The notes beneath the pieces are model-generated. The model had not been told where the DNA came from. It searched no databases and worked only from the letters and a program-made list of their open reading frames with translations. A stretch of 64,000 bases of DNA, taken from assembly GCA_023101885.1 (NCBI GenBank), contig JALPQD010000829.1, positions 310,001 through 374,000 on the forward strand, read 5' to 3'. The DNA comes from Typhlomys cinereus. Its lineage: Eukaryota > Chordata > Mammalia > Rodentia > Platacanthomyidae. The translations under genes and the position numbers were made by a program. Numbering within the stretch: the first letter of the stretch is position 1; each line of letters starts with the position of its first letter. Positions 51,389 to 63,970 of this stretch are shown piece by piece.

Positions 51389-51661
51389 ATGGGCTGGAGA
51401 GGTGGCTCAGGGGTTAAGCCTCTGCCTTGCAGGCGGAAGCTCCTGAGTTCGGATCCTAGACCCCACGTATAGACGCCAGGTGGAAGCGGAGGCGGCCTGC
51501 GCTTCTGGTCCTGGTAGGGCGGAGCCTGTGAATCCCGAGGCAGAAGGAGGTGGTTTGCGAATTCGTCCGTGGTTCTACACACACACAGACACACAGACAC
51601 ACGCGCGCACATACGCATATGCACACAGTTGAATAAATAATAATAATAATAATAAATTAAA
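51389..51661 (+). mobile_element. Young ID-headed SINE, intergenic
   Basis: Target-site duplication AAAATAATTACCAA at 51375-51388 and 51662-51675. The body lacks about 15 bp (GGAGGCGTCCATGG region) found in other copies. Confidence 0.9.
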
Positions 51662-51699
51662 AAAATAATTACCAATGACTCCATAATTTGTAGTTTTTA

Positions 51700-51848
51700 A
51701 TTTTTTTCAGTGTGTTCTCATGTAGCCCAGCAAAGGCCTTAAACGTGCTGTGTAATCGGGGCTGGTCTTGGACGAGGCTTGAACTCCTAACACTCCTCCT
51801 CTGTCTCTGCCTTCTGGAATTGCACATGCGCACCACCACGCTCAGCTC
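51700..51848 (-). mobile_element. B1-like SINE
   Basis: GTTCTCATGTAGCCCAGC ... CTTGAACTCCTAACACTCCTC ... GCACCACCACGCTCAGC on the plus strand. Intergenic. Confidence 0.7.
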
Positions 51849-51884
51849 TAGTGAACTATTTCCTTTTGCTGCTAAAGACACAAA

Positions 51885-52035
51885 TTAGCTGAGCGTGGTG
51901 GCACCGTCTGTATCTCTTCTATTTGGGGGGTAGCCACAGGGAGATCAGGGTTTCAAGATCTCCTTCAGCTGTGTGTACTAAGGTCAAGGCTGACCTAGGC
52001 TAGGTGAGACCCTATCTCAAGCAAACAAGCAAAAA
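51885..52035 (+). mobile_element. B1-like SINE
   Basis: GCTGAGCGTGGTGGCACC ... GTCAAGGCTGACCTAGGC ... GAGACCCTATCTCAAGCAAA. It sits tail-side-out next to an inverted B1 at 51700-51848. Intergenic. Confidence 0.65.
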
Positions 52036-52859
52036 CCGTATAAAGTATACCTGACTCACTCATTGGGGTTCAGTTGCCCATATAAATGCAAAATAACCTG
52101 TTAAAAAAAACAAAACAGAAGAAAGTCATATAAAGTGGGCTGAATAGAACCCAGGCGTACAGTGATTTCCTAGCATGCCAGAAGTCCCAGGTTCCAGTCC
52201 CAGGACTGAAGAAAAAAATACACATAAATCGTTGCCAGGCATGGCAGTACATGACTGTCACCTCAGCCCTTGCGAAGCCAAAGCAGAAGACTCAGACGGT
52301 CAAAGATCAGCTCTGTGGCTCTGGTGTGGACTCTCCTTCCAGATTGGACTCACGGCTCTGGCCAGAAAATCTAAGCCAGAATAAGATCCCTTTAAGCCAG
52401 TTTGTCATGAATATACCAACAGCATGCAGAGTAACCGCAATAATACAGTATGTAGTAGTTATATATTTTATATAGTTTACTATGCCACTGTTAAATGGAT
52501 GGTACTAAGTGACATTAAATTTATTTTTAAGTTTTTTAATGTCCATGTACATCTCCCAAGATGCGCTATAAAATAGAAAAGATTAGTTATAAAGCTGCAT
52601 GTAAGGGGTGGGGATGCGGTAATTACCTTGTGTATCCAGCATCCAAGAGTCAGTTCCCAGGACCGCACAAGGTAGAGTCCCGTGTGCATGTGTGAGAGGA
52701 GAGAGAACATAAGACACGTGCACACAAAGCGGCCCCTCCAGGGAAAGAAGGGGCTTCAGGAGTGGCTTCTGTCCTTGTGGCTTGCCTTCTTACACAGTGA
52801 GATTACATTGGTGTGTTGTTCCCATGGCTTTAATTTTTAAAACTTTGAAATACTTTTCT

Positions 52860-52962
52860 GGCAAAGTCTCATGTAGCCCAGGTTGGCCTTGAACTCATGA
52901 TGTAACTGATGACCTTGAGCTCCTGTGGAATGCTGGGATGTACAGGTTTCAAATATTGTTCT
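52860..52962 (-). mobile_element. B1-like SINE
   Basis: TCTCATGTAGCCCAGGTTGGCC and TGGAATGCTGGGATGTACAGG on the plus strand. Intergenic. Confidence 0.65.
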
Positions 52963-52992
52963 TTGGGGTGGACGCAATGTGTTCATTCTAAA

Positions 52993-52993
<1 letters not shown>

Positions 52994-53040
<47 letters not shown>
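52994..53040. repeat. (CA)n microsatellite
   Basis: About 23 uninterrupted CA units. Intergenic. Confidence 0.95.
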
Positions 53041-53044
<4 letters not shown>

Positions 53045-53639
53045 GCATAAATACAGAAAAATATAATTAAAAGAAAAATCACCGAAAGAACCCCTCTCTC
53101 CTGGTGGAATTACTTTATTCTCACAAACCTTAGAACTAGCCTCACATTCCCATGTTCTCATTACTTGGCTCAATTTTTAAGAGAGCTTCCGACTTCCAAA
53201 TCTAGAAGAAAAATATTAGTGCAGAGATTAGTAAAAAGCACAAGAACAGCTGGCACAGCAGCACAGTTTGGGCTGCTGCCGCTCTGGGAGCTCCCGGAGC
53301 TGTGCTCTGGAAGCAAACGGCACATGCTGTCCCCAGCCCGCGCCTTGTCAAACTGGGATATCTGGTTGCTCTTTCCAAATCTAACTTGGTCTCCTTCACA
53401 GTGTGAAACTTCTCTACCTCTTGCACTAATCTTACAATGACTTCCTTTTCTCTCGAGGCTTAAGGTTCTCCAATAGCTACTAAGTCAGACATTTGGTCAC
53501 CTGACCTGACATTTCATTTAAAATGACAGCCACTTCTCAGAATCCACAAGTACTAGGAAGTATGATGAGATAATAGCATTTGTCCCTGAACAGACAGCAG
53601 AATTTATAAGGTTCTTAATCAGCAACCCATTTTAAGAAG

Positions 53640-53890
53640 GGCTGGGACTAGAAAGATGGATCGGGTTATGCCTGTGCCTTGCAAACAGAAGGTCCTGAAA
53701 TCCCACATGAAAATGCCGCATGGAAATGACGTCATCTGTACTTGTGACCCTGGAAGGCAGAGCCTGGGGCACTCCAGAGCAAAGCAGAGAGGAGGCAGAG
53801 CAATCCAGGGTGAGTCCCAAAGTTGCCCCTGGACCTTCTCAGGTACACACAGTGCCTGTCCACTGATACAGAGACACAACACACAAAAAT
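53640..53890 (+). mobile_element. Older ID-headed SINE, diverged
   Basis: GGGCTGGGACTAGAAAGATGG head and GAGCCTGGGGCACTCCAGAG body, with a deletion in the B-box region. Intergenic. Confidence 0.65.
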
Positions 53891-54061
53891 TAATGAGAAA
53901 AAGGGTTAACATCCAGTTAAGCGCTCAAAATCTTTTTGAAAATATTCTGAAATGACTATCAGCACTGGATTTCCTGACAGGTTTTTCCCTTTTGATAGTT
54001 GCTTTTCTACTTTTTATATCTTTATTTATCTGTTTATATATTTATTTACCTATTTATTTAT

Positions 54062-54305
54062 CTATTTATCTGCATGTGTGTGGTCGGGGGTTGTGTAAGA
54101 GAGAGAAGGTGACTTTGGGAATCCTCTTGGCTTGCTCTGCCTCCTCATTGCTTTACCCTGGGGCTTCCCAGATTCTGCCTTCCAGGGCTGGACTGCAGGC
54201 TGCTGCCATTTCTTCCTGACATTTCTCCATGGGATCTGGGATCCGAATTCAGGTCCTTCTGCTTTCAAAGCAAAGCCTTAACTCCTGAGCCATCTCCCCG
54301 GCCCT
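54062..54305 (-). mobile_element. Older ID-headed SINE
   Basis: Minus-strand copy with head at the high-coordinate end (TGAGCCATCTCCCCGGCCC); the low end meets a TTTATCTATTTATC simple repeat at about 54020-54070. Confidence 0.7.
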
Positions 54306-54504
54306 CACAGTTGATTTCTTTTCCCCTAACGTGATTTGCAGCCACAGCTGGGGTGTCGTAGCTGAGGCCCACTGCCGCCACTGCAGGACACTTCGCCTGT
54401 CGGGCTGAGGGGCTACGACTGCAGCCCTGCAGCGCGCTTATGACCACTGCCCACCCTAAGTGCTTGTGCCCCGGTGCTTGGTCAGTTATAAAATAAACTG
54501 AAAC

Positions 54505-54690
54505 TGTGCCTGGTGGTACAAGCCTGAAAATCCCAACTTCTCGGGAGGCTGAGAAAGCAGCGTGCAAAGCTCAAGGGCAACGTGGGCCATGCAGTGAGGC
54601 CCCGTCTCAGGAAGTAGCAAAGGAGGCGAGAATGTGGGCAGGCAGTGGAGTTCAGACCTGTGAAACAAGCCCCTGGCTTCGGTCCCCCAA
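54505..54690 (+). mobile_element. B1-like SINE
   Basis: CTGTGCCTGGTGGTACAAGCC, TCTCGGGAGGCTGAGAAAGC and GAGGCCCCGTCTCAGG. Intergenic. Confidence 0.6.
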
Positions 54691-54795
54691 ATAAATGACC
54701 ATAAATTGAATTTTGTAACTTCTAGAAGGTTCGATCACTCTCCCATTCCCATTATCCTCCCCCAGATATTGTTAAATATCAAAAGTACACAATTC

Positions 54796-55083
54796 CAGGG
54801 CTGGAGAGGTGGCTCAGGGGTTAAGCCTCTGCCTTGCAGGCGGAAGGTCCTGAGTTCGGTTCCCAGATCCCACGTATAGACGCCAGGTGGAAGCGGGGGC
54901 GGCCTGCGCTTCTGGTCCTGGTAGGGCGGAGCCTGTGAATCCAGGGCAGAAGGAGGTGGAGGCGTCCATGGTGGTTCGCGAATTCATCCGTGGTTCTACA
55001 CACACACAGACACACATGCGCGCGCACATACATACACACACGCACAATTGAATAAATAATAATAATAATAATAATAATAAAAT
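54796..55083 (+). mobile_element. Young ID-headed SINE, intergenic
   Basis: Perfect 17-bp target-site duplication TCAAAAGTACACAATTC at 54779-54795 and 55084-55100, with an (AAT)n tail. Confidence 0.93.
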
Positions 55084-56480
55084 TCAAAAGTACACAATTC
55101 TAGTAGGCAGAAGGGCAATATTAATAAATTGTCTCCCCTCATAGACACGCCACGCTCCCTCAAGAAAACTCCATGAATGTTGCAGAGGTATGCATGGCGA
55201 TCTTTTTAAAAGACTGTGTTTTAATTTCCTTTCTAGTTGCTATGAGTCCCGGCGAGAAAAGGAGCTTAAAGAAGAAAGGTTTACGGGGCTCTCTGCTCCA
55301 CGTTGGGGTCTGTTGTGACGGAGTTCCTCAGGGAACTCCAGCCACATCCCAGCCACAGAAAAGACCAGAGAGCAATGAGTGCGCGTTGCTTGCTTTTCTG
55401 ATTCTAATGATCCGTTTGCTTGTTCTGCTTTAGGTCCAGGACCCTAAGCCCCGGAGTGGTGTCACCCATCTGTAGGCGGGGCCTTCCCACCAGCAGTGTA
55501 ATCAAGACAGTTTTCCACACTCAAGTCCAAGGCCCTTCTCTAAAGTGATTCCAGATTATGTTGTGCACAGTGGAGACTAACATTGTCAAGCCATTTCTTC
55601 TTAAAAAAAAAAACAAAAAAAAAAAAACAAAAAACCAAATAGGCTCAATATGAAGAACTTTCTCCTTCATGATAAAAGAACTAGCACCTCTTTCGTAAGA
55701 TAGTTTGATTCTTAGCTCACTCGGCCTCTAAGAACTGAGGCAGAGCAATCTCAGCTGAGCCTTGTTACCAGGACTCGTCCTGGAGTCGCATCATTGCCCT
55801 CATTTCTCTCTCTCCTGCTACACACTGGACAGCGACTCTGTAGTCCTCTCGCCCTCACGCTATGGATGTCCCGCTCGGGCCATACAACTCAGAATGGTCC
55901 GCGGGCCTGCCTGTGGCTGTAACACAAGCAAAGACTTGATAAGTGTCTGTGCATTTGATTGGCCCATTATCCTTACACTGCTGCAACTTTTGTTTGCTTA
56001 GCAATAAATTCAAAGACAGTCCATATTGGGGTTACTGCCAACTTAATAATGCCATTAAGAACTGGGACTCTTGTCTTTTTCTTTTGCATATTTTCCTTAT
56101 TCGTGTTATCAGCTCTTGATTGCACAGTGGCTACTGTAATTCGAGAAGCATGTGAATTCAAGAAAGGGGCTGAGTCAGTCACTGCTCTCTCCGTATTAGA
56201 AAGCAGCTTCTCTTAGAGCTCCAGATCTTACCTATTGATAAGAAATGCATCCCACATCCACATATACCACTGGCCACAAGGGTGGCTGGACAGTTAACTC
56301 TGAGTGAAATAGAATATGTTTGTCGTGATGGCTTGAAACGTCATCAGTCTGGGAACACTGTATCCCAAGCAAAATCAAGGTTTGTTAAGAGAGAGAAAGT
56401 ACAACCAAGTATAAAGAGACGAATGGAATGCCATGACAAAATCCATTATTCTGCATACTAACTTTAAAAATGAATCTTTT

Positions 56481-56596
56481 TTTATATAATACATTTTTTA
56501 TTATTATTTCAGCTCATACAAACTTAATAGGTACACCAGTTCCCTCCCTCCCTCTTCCTCCCCCCCCCCAGCCCCCTGCTCCCCCTCCCCTCACCC
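56481..56596 (-). mobile_element. 5'-truncated L1 insertion (116 bp)
   Basis: Reverse complement of the terminal L1 segment: G-rich tract, ACTGGTGTACCTATTAAG, GTATGAGCTGAAATAATA and an AT-rich tail. Perfect 16-bp target-site duplication TAAAAATGAATCTTTT at 56465-56480 and 56597-56612. Intergenic. Confidence 0.88.
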
Positions 56597-58694
56597 TAAA
56601 AATGAATCTTTTAAAGAAGAGAGATGAGTCAGGGAGAAACTTCTGCCGGCGCCTCAGCTGATTTTAAATACTTTGTCTCTTCAACAAGAAAACAGAAAAC
56701 TAGTGAATTTTTACCTTTTTGAGGAGGCAGCTGGAACTTTGAGCAGTTAAACGAATATCACCTGCATTAGTTATTTTTCTCGTTGTTGTGACAAATTCCC
56801 TGCCAAAGCAGCTTTGAGGTTTATTTTGGTGGGAAGGATGTGGCAGTAACGGGCTCCTCCCCGTGGCAGGAGGAAAGTGGGGCGGCGGCTGCAGCGTATC
56901 TAGGAGCTGAACCAGCGATACCCACACCACTTTCTTTCAGCCTGGGACCCCAGCCCTGGGACACGGCATTGCGACTCCACTCAAGGTTGGCTCTTCCCTG
57001 AAAACCCTGCTCTAGAATCTCCCTCCCAGATTCCCAGATGGCGTCTCTCCTAGGTGACTCCAAGTCCCAAGCTGACGGTGAAGACACCATCACAAATATC
57101 CTGCCCCCAGAAGTCCCCAGTGAGGTGTTTCAGGGAATGATGCTCAGGTCTCTCTCGTAGTCATGGAGGACTGACTGCCTGAGTCCCACTGGAAGTCAAC
57201 GTGGGACTTTCAGCCTGGTCCTCCACAGACCACAGATGCCGGGGTCTGTTGGTCGATGACCCTGGTATAGTCGTGTCTTTCCTTCTCTCTGCAACTAATG
57301 ATCCTTGGCAGGATCTACAATGAGATTGTAAGAAAAACTGAATTGTCACTGTTTTCATAGTCGGTTATACTGAAAATAAAAAGACCTCACATTAGAAAAC
57401 AAGCTCCTAGCAGGCCGTACCCTGGTCTTGTCCAGCCTGCTGTCTTCTGTTGTGTTCCATAAACGTTAAAAACCTCAAACTTTCTATTTTAAAGCATTAT
57501 CAGTATCAAATGCTGATTGCAAAATGGTGTGCACAGAGAACTACATACTTTTAGAGCCTCTCAGCTAAGAATTTATCATTGAAATTAGGGTCATGTAGGT
57601 CATTAGATAAGGGTGGAAGGGCAGTAATGTTTTTCACTAGCATATGATTACTTTTAGAGGTGTAATGTATTTTGAAAATGCACAATTCTGAAGTCAGTTA
57701 AGTCCAAACTCTAATGATTCAAATCAGAGCTTGCCAATAATGTCTTGAGTCATAGCTGCTAAATAGATACTATATCTGCTTCAACTATGAAATAACATTG
57801 CCTTTCATGAATAACTTGCATAAGTCACTATAGCACTTGAAAGTGACACCCCAGTGATAATGTGAGACAAACTTCGGGTAACAGAATAATTATTCCAAGC
57901 TTATTTTCAGGCAAGGAAAAAAAACCACATGAATGAAACTGAACAAAAATTGTGATGGAAATACAATTTTTTTGCCTGGAATAGAGTAATTTGCTTTTCA
58001 ATTTTATTTCCTCGGTACTCCATTCAGTAAAATACTATTGTATCTAGCCTTATGCTTAAAAAAAAAAAAAAAAAAAAACAAACCTAGGCTTGTGGTTCAA
58101 CACTTTGTTTCTTCTCTAAGGAAACATTGTCCTCTGCCCCTTCACTCCCCTACAGCACGATTCTGCACTTTGCAAGGATCCTGATTTTGTGAAGACCTGG
58201 ATCATCCTGGAGGCAGTGATAATTTAAATACTCCCAGGGAGTAGCAGCTTAAGGCAGCCGGAGGAATTAACTGAAAGAAGAGAAGAGCCCCATGCAACTT
58301 TTCTCAGACTGATAGCCATCCCATGAATGTGATTTAAGCCCTTTGCTGAGACATTGATGTGGTCCACAGAATGTTTGCGCCCTTAGCCAGCAAGGCCCTG
58401 GTTGGGTGCGAGAAGGATCTGGCTAAGATTTCAGCCCTGTGGCTGTGGGATCATATCTCCCCCATTTCACTAGTCGGCCAACTCTTCCAGGATGAACAGA
58501 CGCCTGGATCCCGAAGAATCCAAGGATAAGCATTTCCCCTGAACACCATAAAAAGGAGAAGGAATTGACTTCTGTCTTTCTCTCTTTTCTTTTCATTCCA
58601 TATATACCTTCTTTTTATCCTTTTTCTACACAAATTTGTAACAGAAGCTTGTCATTCCAGTAATTTTTTTTATTTTATTTATTTATTTATTTAG

Positions 58695-58696
58695 TG

Positions 58697-58729
<33 letters not shown>

Positions 58730-58975
58730 TGTGTGTCAATCAAAGGGCACACCCTTTGTGGAGGACCAAGGGTGACTTCGGGAATCATCCTGGACTGCTT
58801 CTACCTCCTGCTTGCTAGGCTCTGGGATTTCCCAGGCCCCGCCCACCAGGGCCAGAAGTGCAGGCCACATCTGTTTCCACCTGGCGTTTTTTTATGTGGG
58901 ACCTGGGATCTGAACTCAAGACTTTCTGCTTGCAAGACAGAGTCTTAACTCCTGAGCCATCTCTCCAGCTCCCAT
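58695..58975 (-). mobile_element. Older ID-headed SINE with (TG)n
   Basis: Minus-strand copy with (TG)n at 58695-58735 and head CTGAGCCATCTCTCCAGCTCC. Intergenic. Confidence 0.75.
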
Positions 58976-60339
58976 TCTAATAATTTAAAAGCTATTTTGC
59001 TCTAGTGTTTAAAATGTCTCGTACGGTAGAAATTGTGGTTCATTTCATGAAAATTTATTTCCATACATATGAACTAACAACTTCGAAGACTTGAATACAT
59101 ATAAAATTAATGAGCTCAAACACTGCTTAATGGTACAACCAGGCTGAAATTTGAAAATCAAAGTCGCCATGATAGCCCAAATATATTCACATATTAACAC
59201 AGATGGCTTTCCGCACCACGTAATTGTTTGTCTCATAGTGCGCAGCCTTGGTACGGTGTGAGGTATGCCACAAAGGCAAGTTCAGTTGTTTCTAGGCCCC
59301 CTGAGTTAAGACAAAAGCAGAAGGTCAAACATTGGGATCTGTCATGGCAGGACAGATCAGAGTGGGCAAGATTTGGAGTAACCGAAGATGGCTCAAGCAG
59401 GAGAGACCCCTGCAGGAGAAGCAGGAATGGCAGTGGGGGAAACTAAAACTACTGAATCTCTAACACCTGCCAAGTATTTACCACTTGGCACTTGGGTCTG
59501 GTTCTTGCAACAAGAGGGTTTCTCTTGTAGCATTTGGAGAGACTGAGTTTTGTCAGAAGACTTTGACCTATAAATGACCTGAGAGCATAAAGCCTACTTA
59601 TTATAATTCCATTATTTTGCACCGTGCCTCATATGCAGAAGGCAAATAATGAATACTTGCTACATAAACAGCCCCCTCTCTGTTTTCCTGGTGAGGGCCA
59701 CTCAGAGCTGATGGTGCGGACTTTAATAAGATGTTAAGTAATTAACGGGCTCTGTCTCCTTTGAGTCAGGGGATCATTCATAAGCCTCCAGTTCCCAGAT
59801 ACAAATCAGTGCCACATGCTCCGGTCATATCTGTTTCTCATCCTCATGTTCCTATGCAAGGGGGTACGTGGGTCAGGTTCCCCCGCCTGCTCTACAGTTG
59901 GTACCTCGATCTTCGTTAGTTTTCTCCAAGTAAGCCAAAGCATATGACAGCCAGTATCTGTCCTACATCTAACTTACCGCCTCCCCTTCTAGGTAATGAT
60001 AACATCATGTCCTACATCCCCACAAACATTGGATAAAAGCATTTGGGACAAATACAGATCCCCAAGAGGATCATAGTCCTATTAGTTTTCGTTTTGTGTT
60101 CTGATGTATTTAATTATACTTCCTTGCTACTATCAAAGAGATTGTTTCTCAAATGTTGGAGAAATCGAGGCAACCGTAGAGAATCAGAATACATAATTAG
60201 TAACACGATTGAGTTTTTCCCCCTTTCATATATGTGTGTATAGAGTATACATGTATATGTGTATTTTTGTATGTACGTGTGTATTTTTAAAATTACATTT
60301 GTGAGGTGATATGCAGTTTTAGGTATTTAATTACATGAT

Positions 60340-60500
60340 TCCAGAGAGAGCACACAGGTGCACACATGCTACCGTGCACAGGTCAGGGGACAACGTTCAG
60401 AAGCTGGTTCTCACCGTCTACTACGGAGGCTAGGGGATCGAACTCAGGTTACCACCTTTGTGCACACAGGTGCTTTCGGGTTGAGCCATCCCACCAGCCA
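60340..60500 (-). mobile_element. B4-like SINE
   Basis: Minus strand; plus-strand text ends TTGAGCCATCCCACCAGCC with GATCGAACTCAGG inside. Intergenic. Confidence 0.65.
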
Positions 60501-60614
60501 TACAGAACAACTTTTCTATCCCATTTTCTCCCCACTACTATTCATTCTCCACACTCCAGACTTTTTTAACAGCTCAAGTTTTCTATCTTCTGGACTATCG
60601 AGGAGAAGAGGCGT

Positions 60615-60765
60615 GGGATTTGGTATGGTATCACATTGCCTGCAATCCTACCCCCCAGGAGGTAGAAACAAGAGGATGAAGAGTTTAGGGTCATCTTCTA
60701 TTACAAATGAGTTCAAAGCTACCCTGGTTTACATGAGATTCCATATTTAAAAACAAATAATAATA
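60615..60765 (+). mobile_element. B1-like SINE remnant
   Basis: TGCCTGCAATCCTACCCCCC, GAGTTCAAAGCTACCCTGG and an A-rich end. Intergenic. Confidence 0.5.
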
Positions 60766-60894
60766 ATAAACTATAATCATACTGGCTTTTAACTACTCCC
60801 AGCTATGCAACCGATCTTCCTTAGCTACCTCACCAGGGAAGTATGGATTACATATTAAGTGCCTCCTATATTCTTGATATTTACAAATTATTAA

Positions 60895-61040
60895 TTTTTG
60901 ACACTGTTTTCAGCCTGTAGTCCTGACTGGCCTCTAGCTCACTATGTAAACCAAGTTGTCCTTGAACTTGGGGTAACCTCCTGCCTCTGCCTCCCAAGGG
61001 CGAGACTTATAGCAGGTGTGCACCACCTCGCAGCCCTCCA
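60895..61040 (-). mobile_element. B1-like SINE
   Basis: CTCACTATGTAAACCAAG, CTTGAACTTGGGGTAACC and CTGCCTCTGCCTCCCAAGGG on the plus strand. Intergenic. Confidence 0.65.
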
Positions 61041-61221
61041 ATTCTTACATCACCCTTTGGAGATGAGAAGAATAAAGTCCAAAGGAGTCGCAAGGACAAA
61101 GGTAGAGACCACAGTGGACCCACACAGACCTCACCCACCCATGTTACCCTCTCTTGACTTGCTTTGTGCCATGCAACTCCATGTTCTTTCCACTTAGGTC
61201 CTAAGCTGTACTATCTGGAAA

Positions 61222-61223
<2 letters not shown>

Positions 61224-61265
<42 letters not shown>

Positions 61266-61275
61266 ACGCGCGCGT
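61224..61275. repeat. (TG)n then (CG)n microsatellite
   Basis: About 19 TG units followed by GCGCACGCGCGCG, a purine-pyrimidine alternation compatible with Z-DNA. Intergenic. Confidence 0.9.
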
Positions 61276-62704
61276 GCTCACATCTTCACATGTGAGCTAC
61301 ACAGGACTGCACACCACATTTCCCAACACTGAAGTCCTCACGTCTGCATGTCCGCTGTTCCATTTGGTGTCATTACTACCATATCTGGGACTTAGGATTC
61401 ATTCTTGAATTTTCACTTTCACCTTCTTCTCAGTTAACAAATCGTGTTCGTTCCAGGTTGGGGGTGCCACTACAAGACTTCCCAGGAGATCTATAGAGGA
61501 GACCACATGAGAGACATGATGAGGGCCTTTGTATATAGAAAGTCAGAAGAAATCTGAAAGACAAATAGTTAAGGGGACATCATCCAGGAAGCAGCCCATC
61601 CAGTCTTCCTTTTGTCTGCAATTGTAATTGTTTCCATTACATTGTATCTTATGAGATTAGTGCCAGCAAGAGTAATAGACTGCTTGGTATACTTTGGAGG
61701 TAAGACTCTAAGAAGATAGCCTGTCGCCATTACCAGGAAAGGATCCCGGAGAGATAGATGCACCAGCAAATTCACCTGTTCACGCCAAGGAATCACTGAA
61801 GATACCATAGCAATAGAAATAAATATTTCCAAAGGAAGGAGCAAGAAGACAACTCCTCCAGTCTCCTGAACTGTAACCCAGGAATGTTTCAGAAAGAAAC
61901 GATTGCTCAGAACTTCTCAAAGAGCTTCCCCATGCCCAAGTCACTAATATTTGGCTTTAAAATGAATCGCACTGCTTCTAGAAGATTCATCATCCATGGG
62001 GGATCATTGACCTGGAGTCAGTGGGGAACCGTTGTGTACCGCATCAACAGCCGACCCACATGGTCTTCTGCAGCGTGGTCATCGTGGTCATCGCAGTCCC
62101 CCTTGCACAGGCTTGACTGACAGAACACAGCAGAACCAATGCTGTTGCCAGGTCCTAGCCGGGGTTTTCTGTCTGTCAAACAGAATCCAACCAAACAGCA
62201 ACAGAAGCAATTAAAAAAAAAGTACCATATATTATGGCCTTGAAATAAAATTTCATTCTCTCGGTTTTAGGGACTAAGGTTTGAAAGCATGCTCCTGGCG
62301 GCACCATGCTTTCTCTGCAACCTCTAGCAGAGGGGCCTTCCCGCGAGGGTCCTTCCACAGCGGGTCCTTCCTGCGCCTTCCAGCTGTGGATCCTTCCAAG
62401 TGCTCTCCGCTTGTAGCAGCTTAATTCCAACTCTGCTTCTGTCTTCACGCCGCCACCTTCTGTCTGTCTCTGGGTCCCGATTTCCTCACTTTATGAGGGT
62501 GCCAGCCCTATTGCATTAGGACTCAGCCTAATGACCTTACCTTACTTGATGGTATCTGCAGAGACTTTATTTCTGAGCAAAACTGGGTTGGGGGCGGGGA
62601 GGCTGGAACTTCAGTGTGTCATCTCTGAGGGAAGACACAACCGACTCCATACAATGAAGTCATGAATTGCTGCTGTTCTGTTTTTGTTGACTTGTTTGGG
62701 TACA

Positions 62705-62822
62705 AGGGCTTATTTTGGAGGCTAGGTCTCACCACGCTGCCCAGGGTGGCCACACACTCCCTGCACTGCTCTAGCCTCAGTCTCCTGAGTGCTGAGGTGG
62801 CCATGAGCTATTCATGCCAGGT
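62705..62822 (-). mobile_element. B1-like SINE
   Basis: AGGTCTCACCACGCTGCCCAGG and CTCAGTCTCCTGAGTGCTG on the plus strand. Intergenic. Confidence 0.6.
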
Positions 62823-63504
62823 ATGAATTGTCGACTCTTCATTTTAAAGAAGTTTCCTACGTAGCAGCACGAACTGAGGACACTGACATTCCATCCGCTG
62901 TTATGCCAAACACATAAGCTAAATATATAAGAAAAGGAAACAACGTAGATTAAAAAGCAGGTGTATAGGTAGTCAAAATATACTTCTTATAAGTTTAGTT
63001 TTAATATAGAGGTTTTTTTTCCTTAAAGTGTCTTGTTCATTAATTTCTATGATTTTTTTGAACTCACAATCTTTATTCTAAGCCTATTCTATATGAAGAG
63101 AAATGGTTGGCAGAGGATCTGTTTTGTTGCTGATCAGCTACGTGATTTCTGGAAATTCACTTCCTTTATTCATTCAGCAATACTTATTAGCATCCTACCG
63201 TATATTTAGGTGGAAGGAGAGTCACAGCCCTGCCCCTCTTTGTAGGGACCACGTACCTGAGCCCTGGGTGGTTGCGGGCTTGTCCTGTCGAGAGCCAGCT
63301 GCATTCTGACCACATCCATCTATGAAATCATGCCTTTGGAATATATTTTTTTTCAAAAGTTCTTTTAAAGAATTAAACTGATTCTGATTCAAAAGCTATG
63401 AATCTACATGTTACCCATTTTGAACTAGATAAATATTATATTCAATTCAGCTGAATGCATTTCTGAGACCCAGAGATTTTGACTGCAAAATCATGTCACC
63501 TGGA

Positions 63505-63660
63505 ACTGATGAACTAGCTCAGCAGGTGACATACCTGCTTGCAAACTGGTGACCTAAATTTGATTTCTGGAAGCCTCTGACTTCTACCCATGTGCAATGA
63601 CATGTTTGTGTGCATAACCTCTCTCTCTCTCTCTCTCTCTCTCTCGTTCTCTTTCTCTCC
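63505..63660 (+). mobile_element. B4-like SINE remnant with (TC)n
   Basis: AACTAGCTCAGCAGGTGACAT head and CTGACTTCTACCCATGTGC body, ending in (TC)n at about 63618-63657. Intergenic. Confidence 0.5.
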
Positions 63661-63941
63661 ATATATGTATATATATACATATATCTTGTAGATAAATAAC
63701 ATTTTAAGATCATGTCATCATAATTTTCTTTTCATTGAGGCTTATCGGTTATGAAGTCGGTGAACAGAAAGTTTCATCAAAACATCAAAGGCTAAGTGAT
63801 ATTTTTGTACTTTCAATTTGTATGACCTTGAGGATATTGTTTTTACTGTCTTTATTAATGTCTATACTTTCTAAATTCCCCCAATAGCTGGTCATAGTAA
63901 AGACAAGTCATGGAATTCATTTGTGAAGAGCCCATCTCTGG

Positions 63942-63970
63942 AAAGTGTGTGTGTGTGTGTGTGTGTGTGT
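63942..63970. repeat. (TG)n microsatellite at window edge
   Basis: About 14 TG units close to the end of the window. Confidence 0.9.

Noticed and set aside
61569..61844. 91-codon minus-strand ORF with a hydrophobic start
   Set aside because: No family recognised, no neighbouring exon, and diverged repeat-like surroundings. A random frame is the simplest reading.
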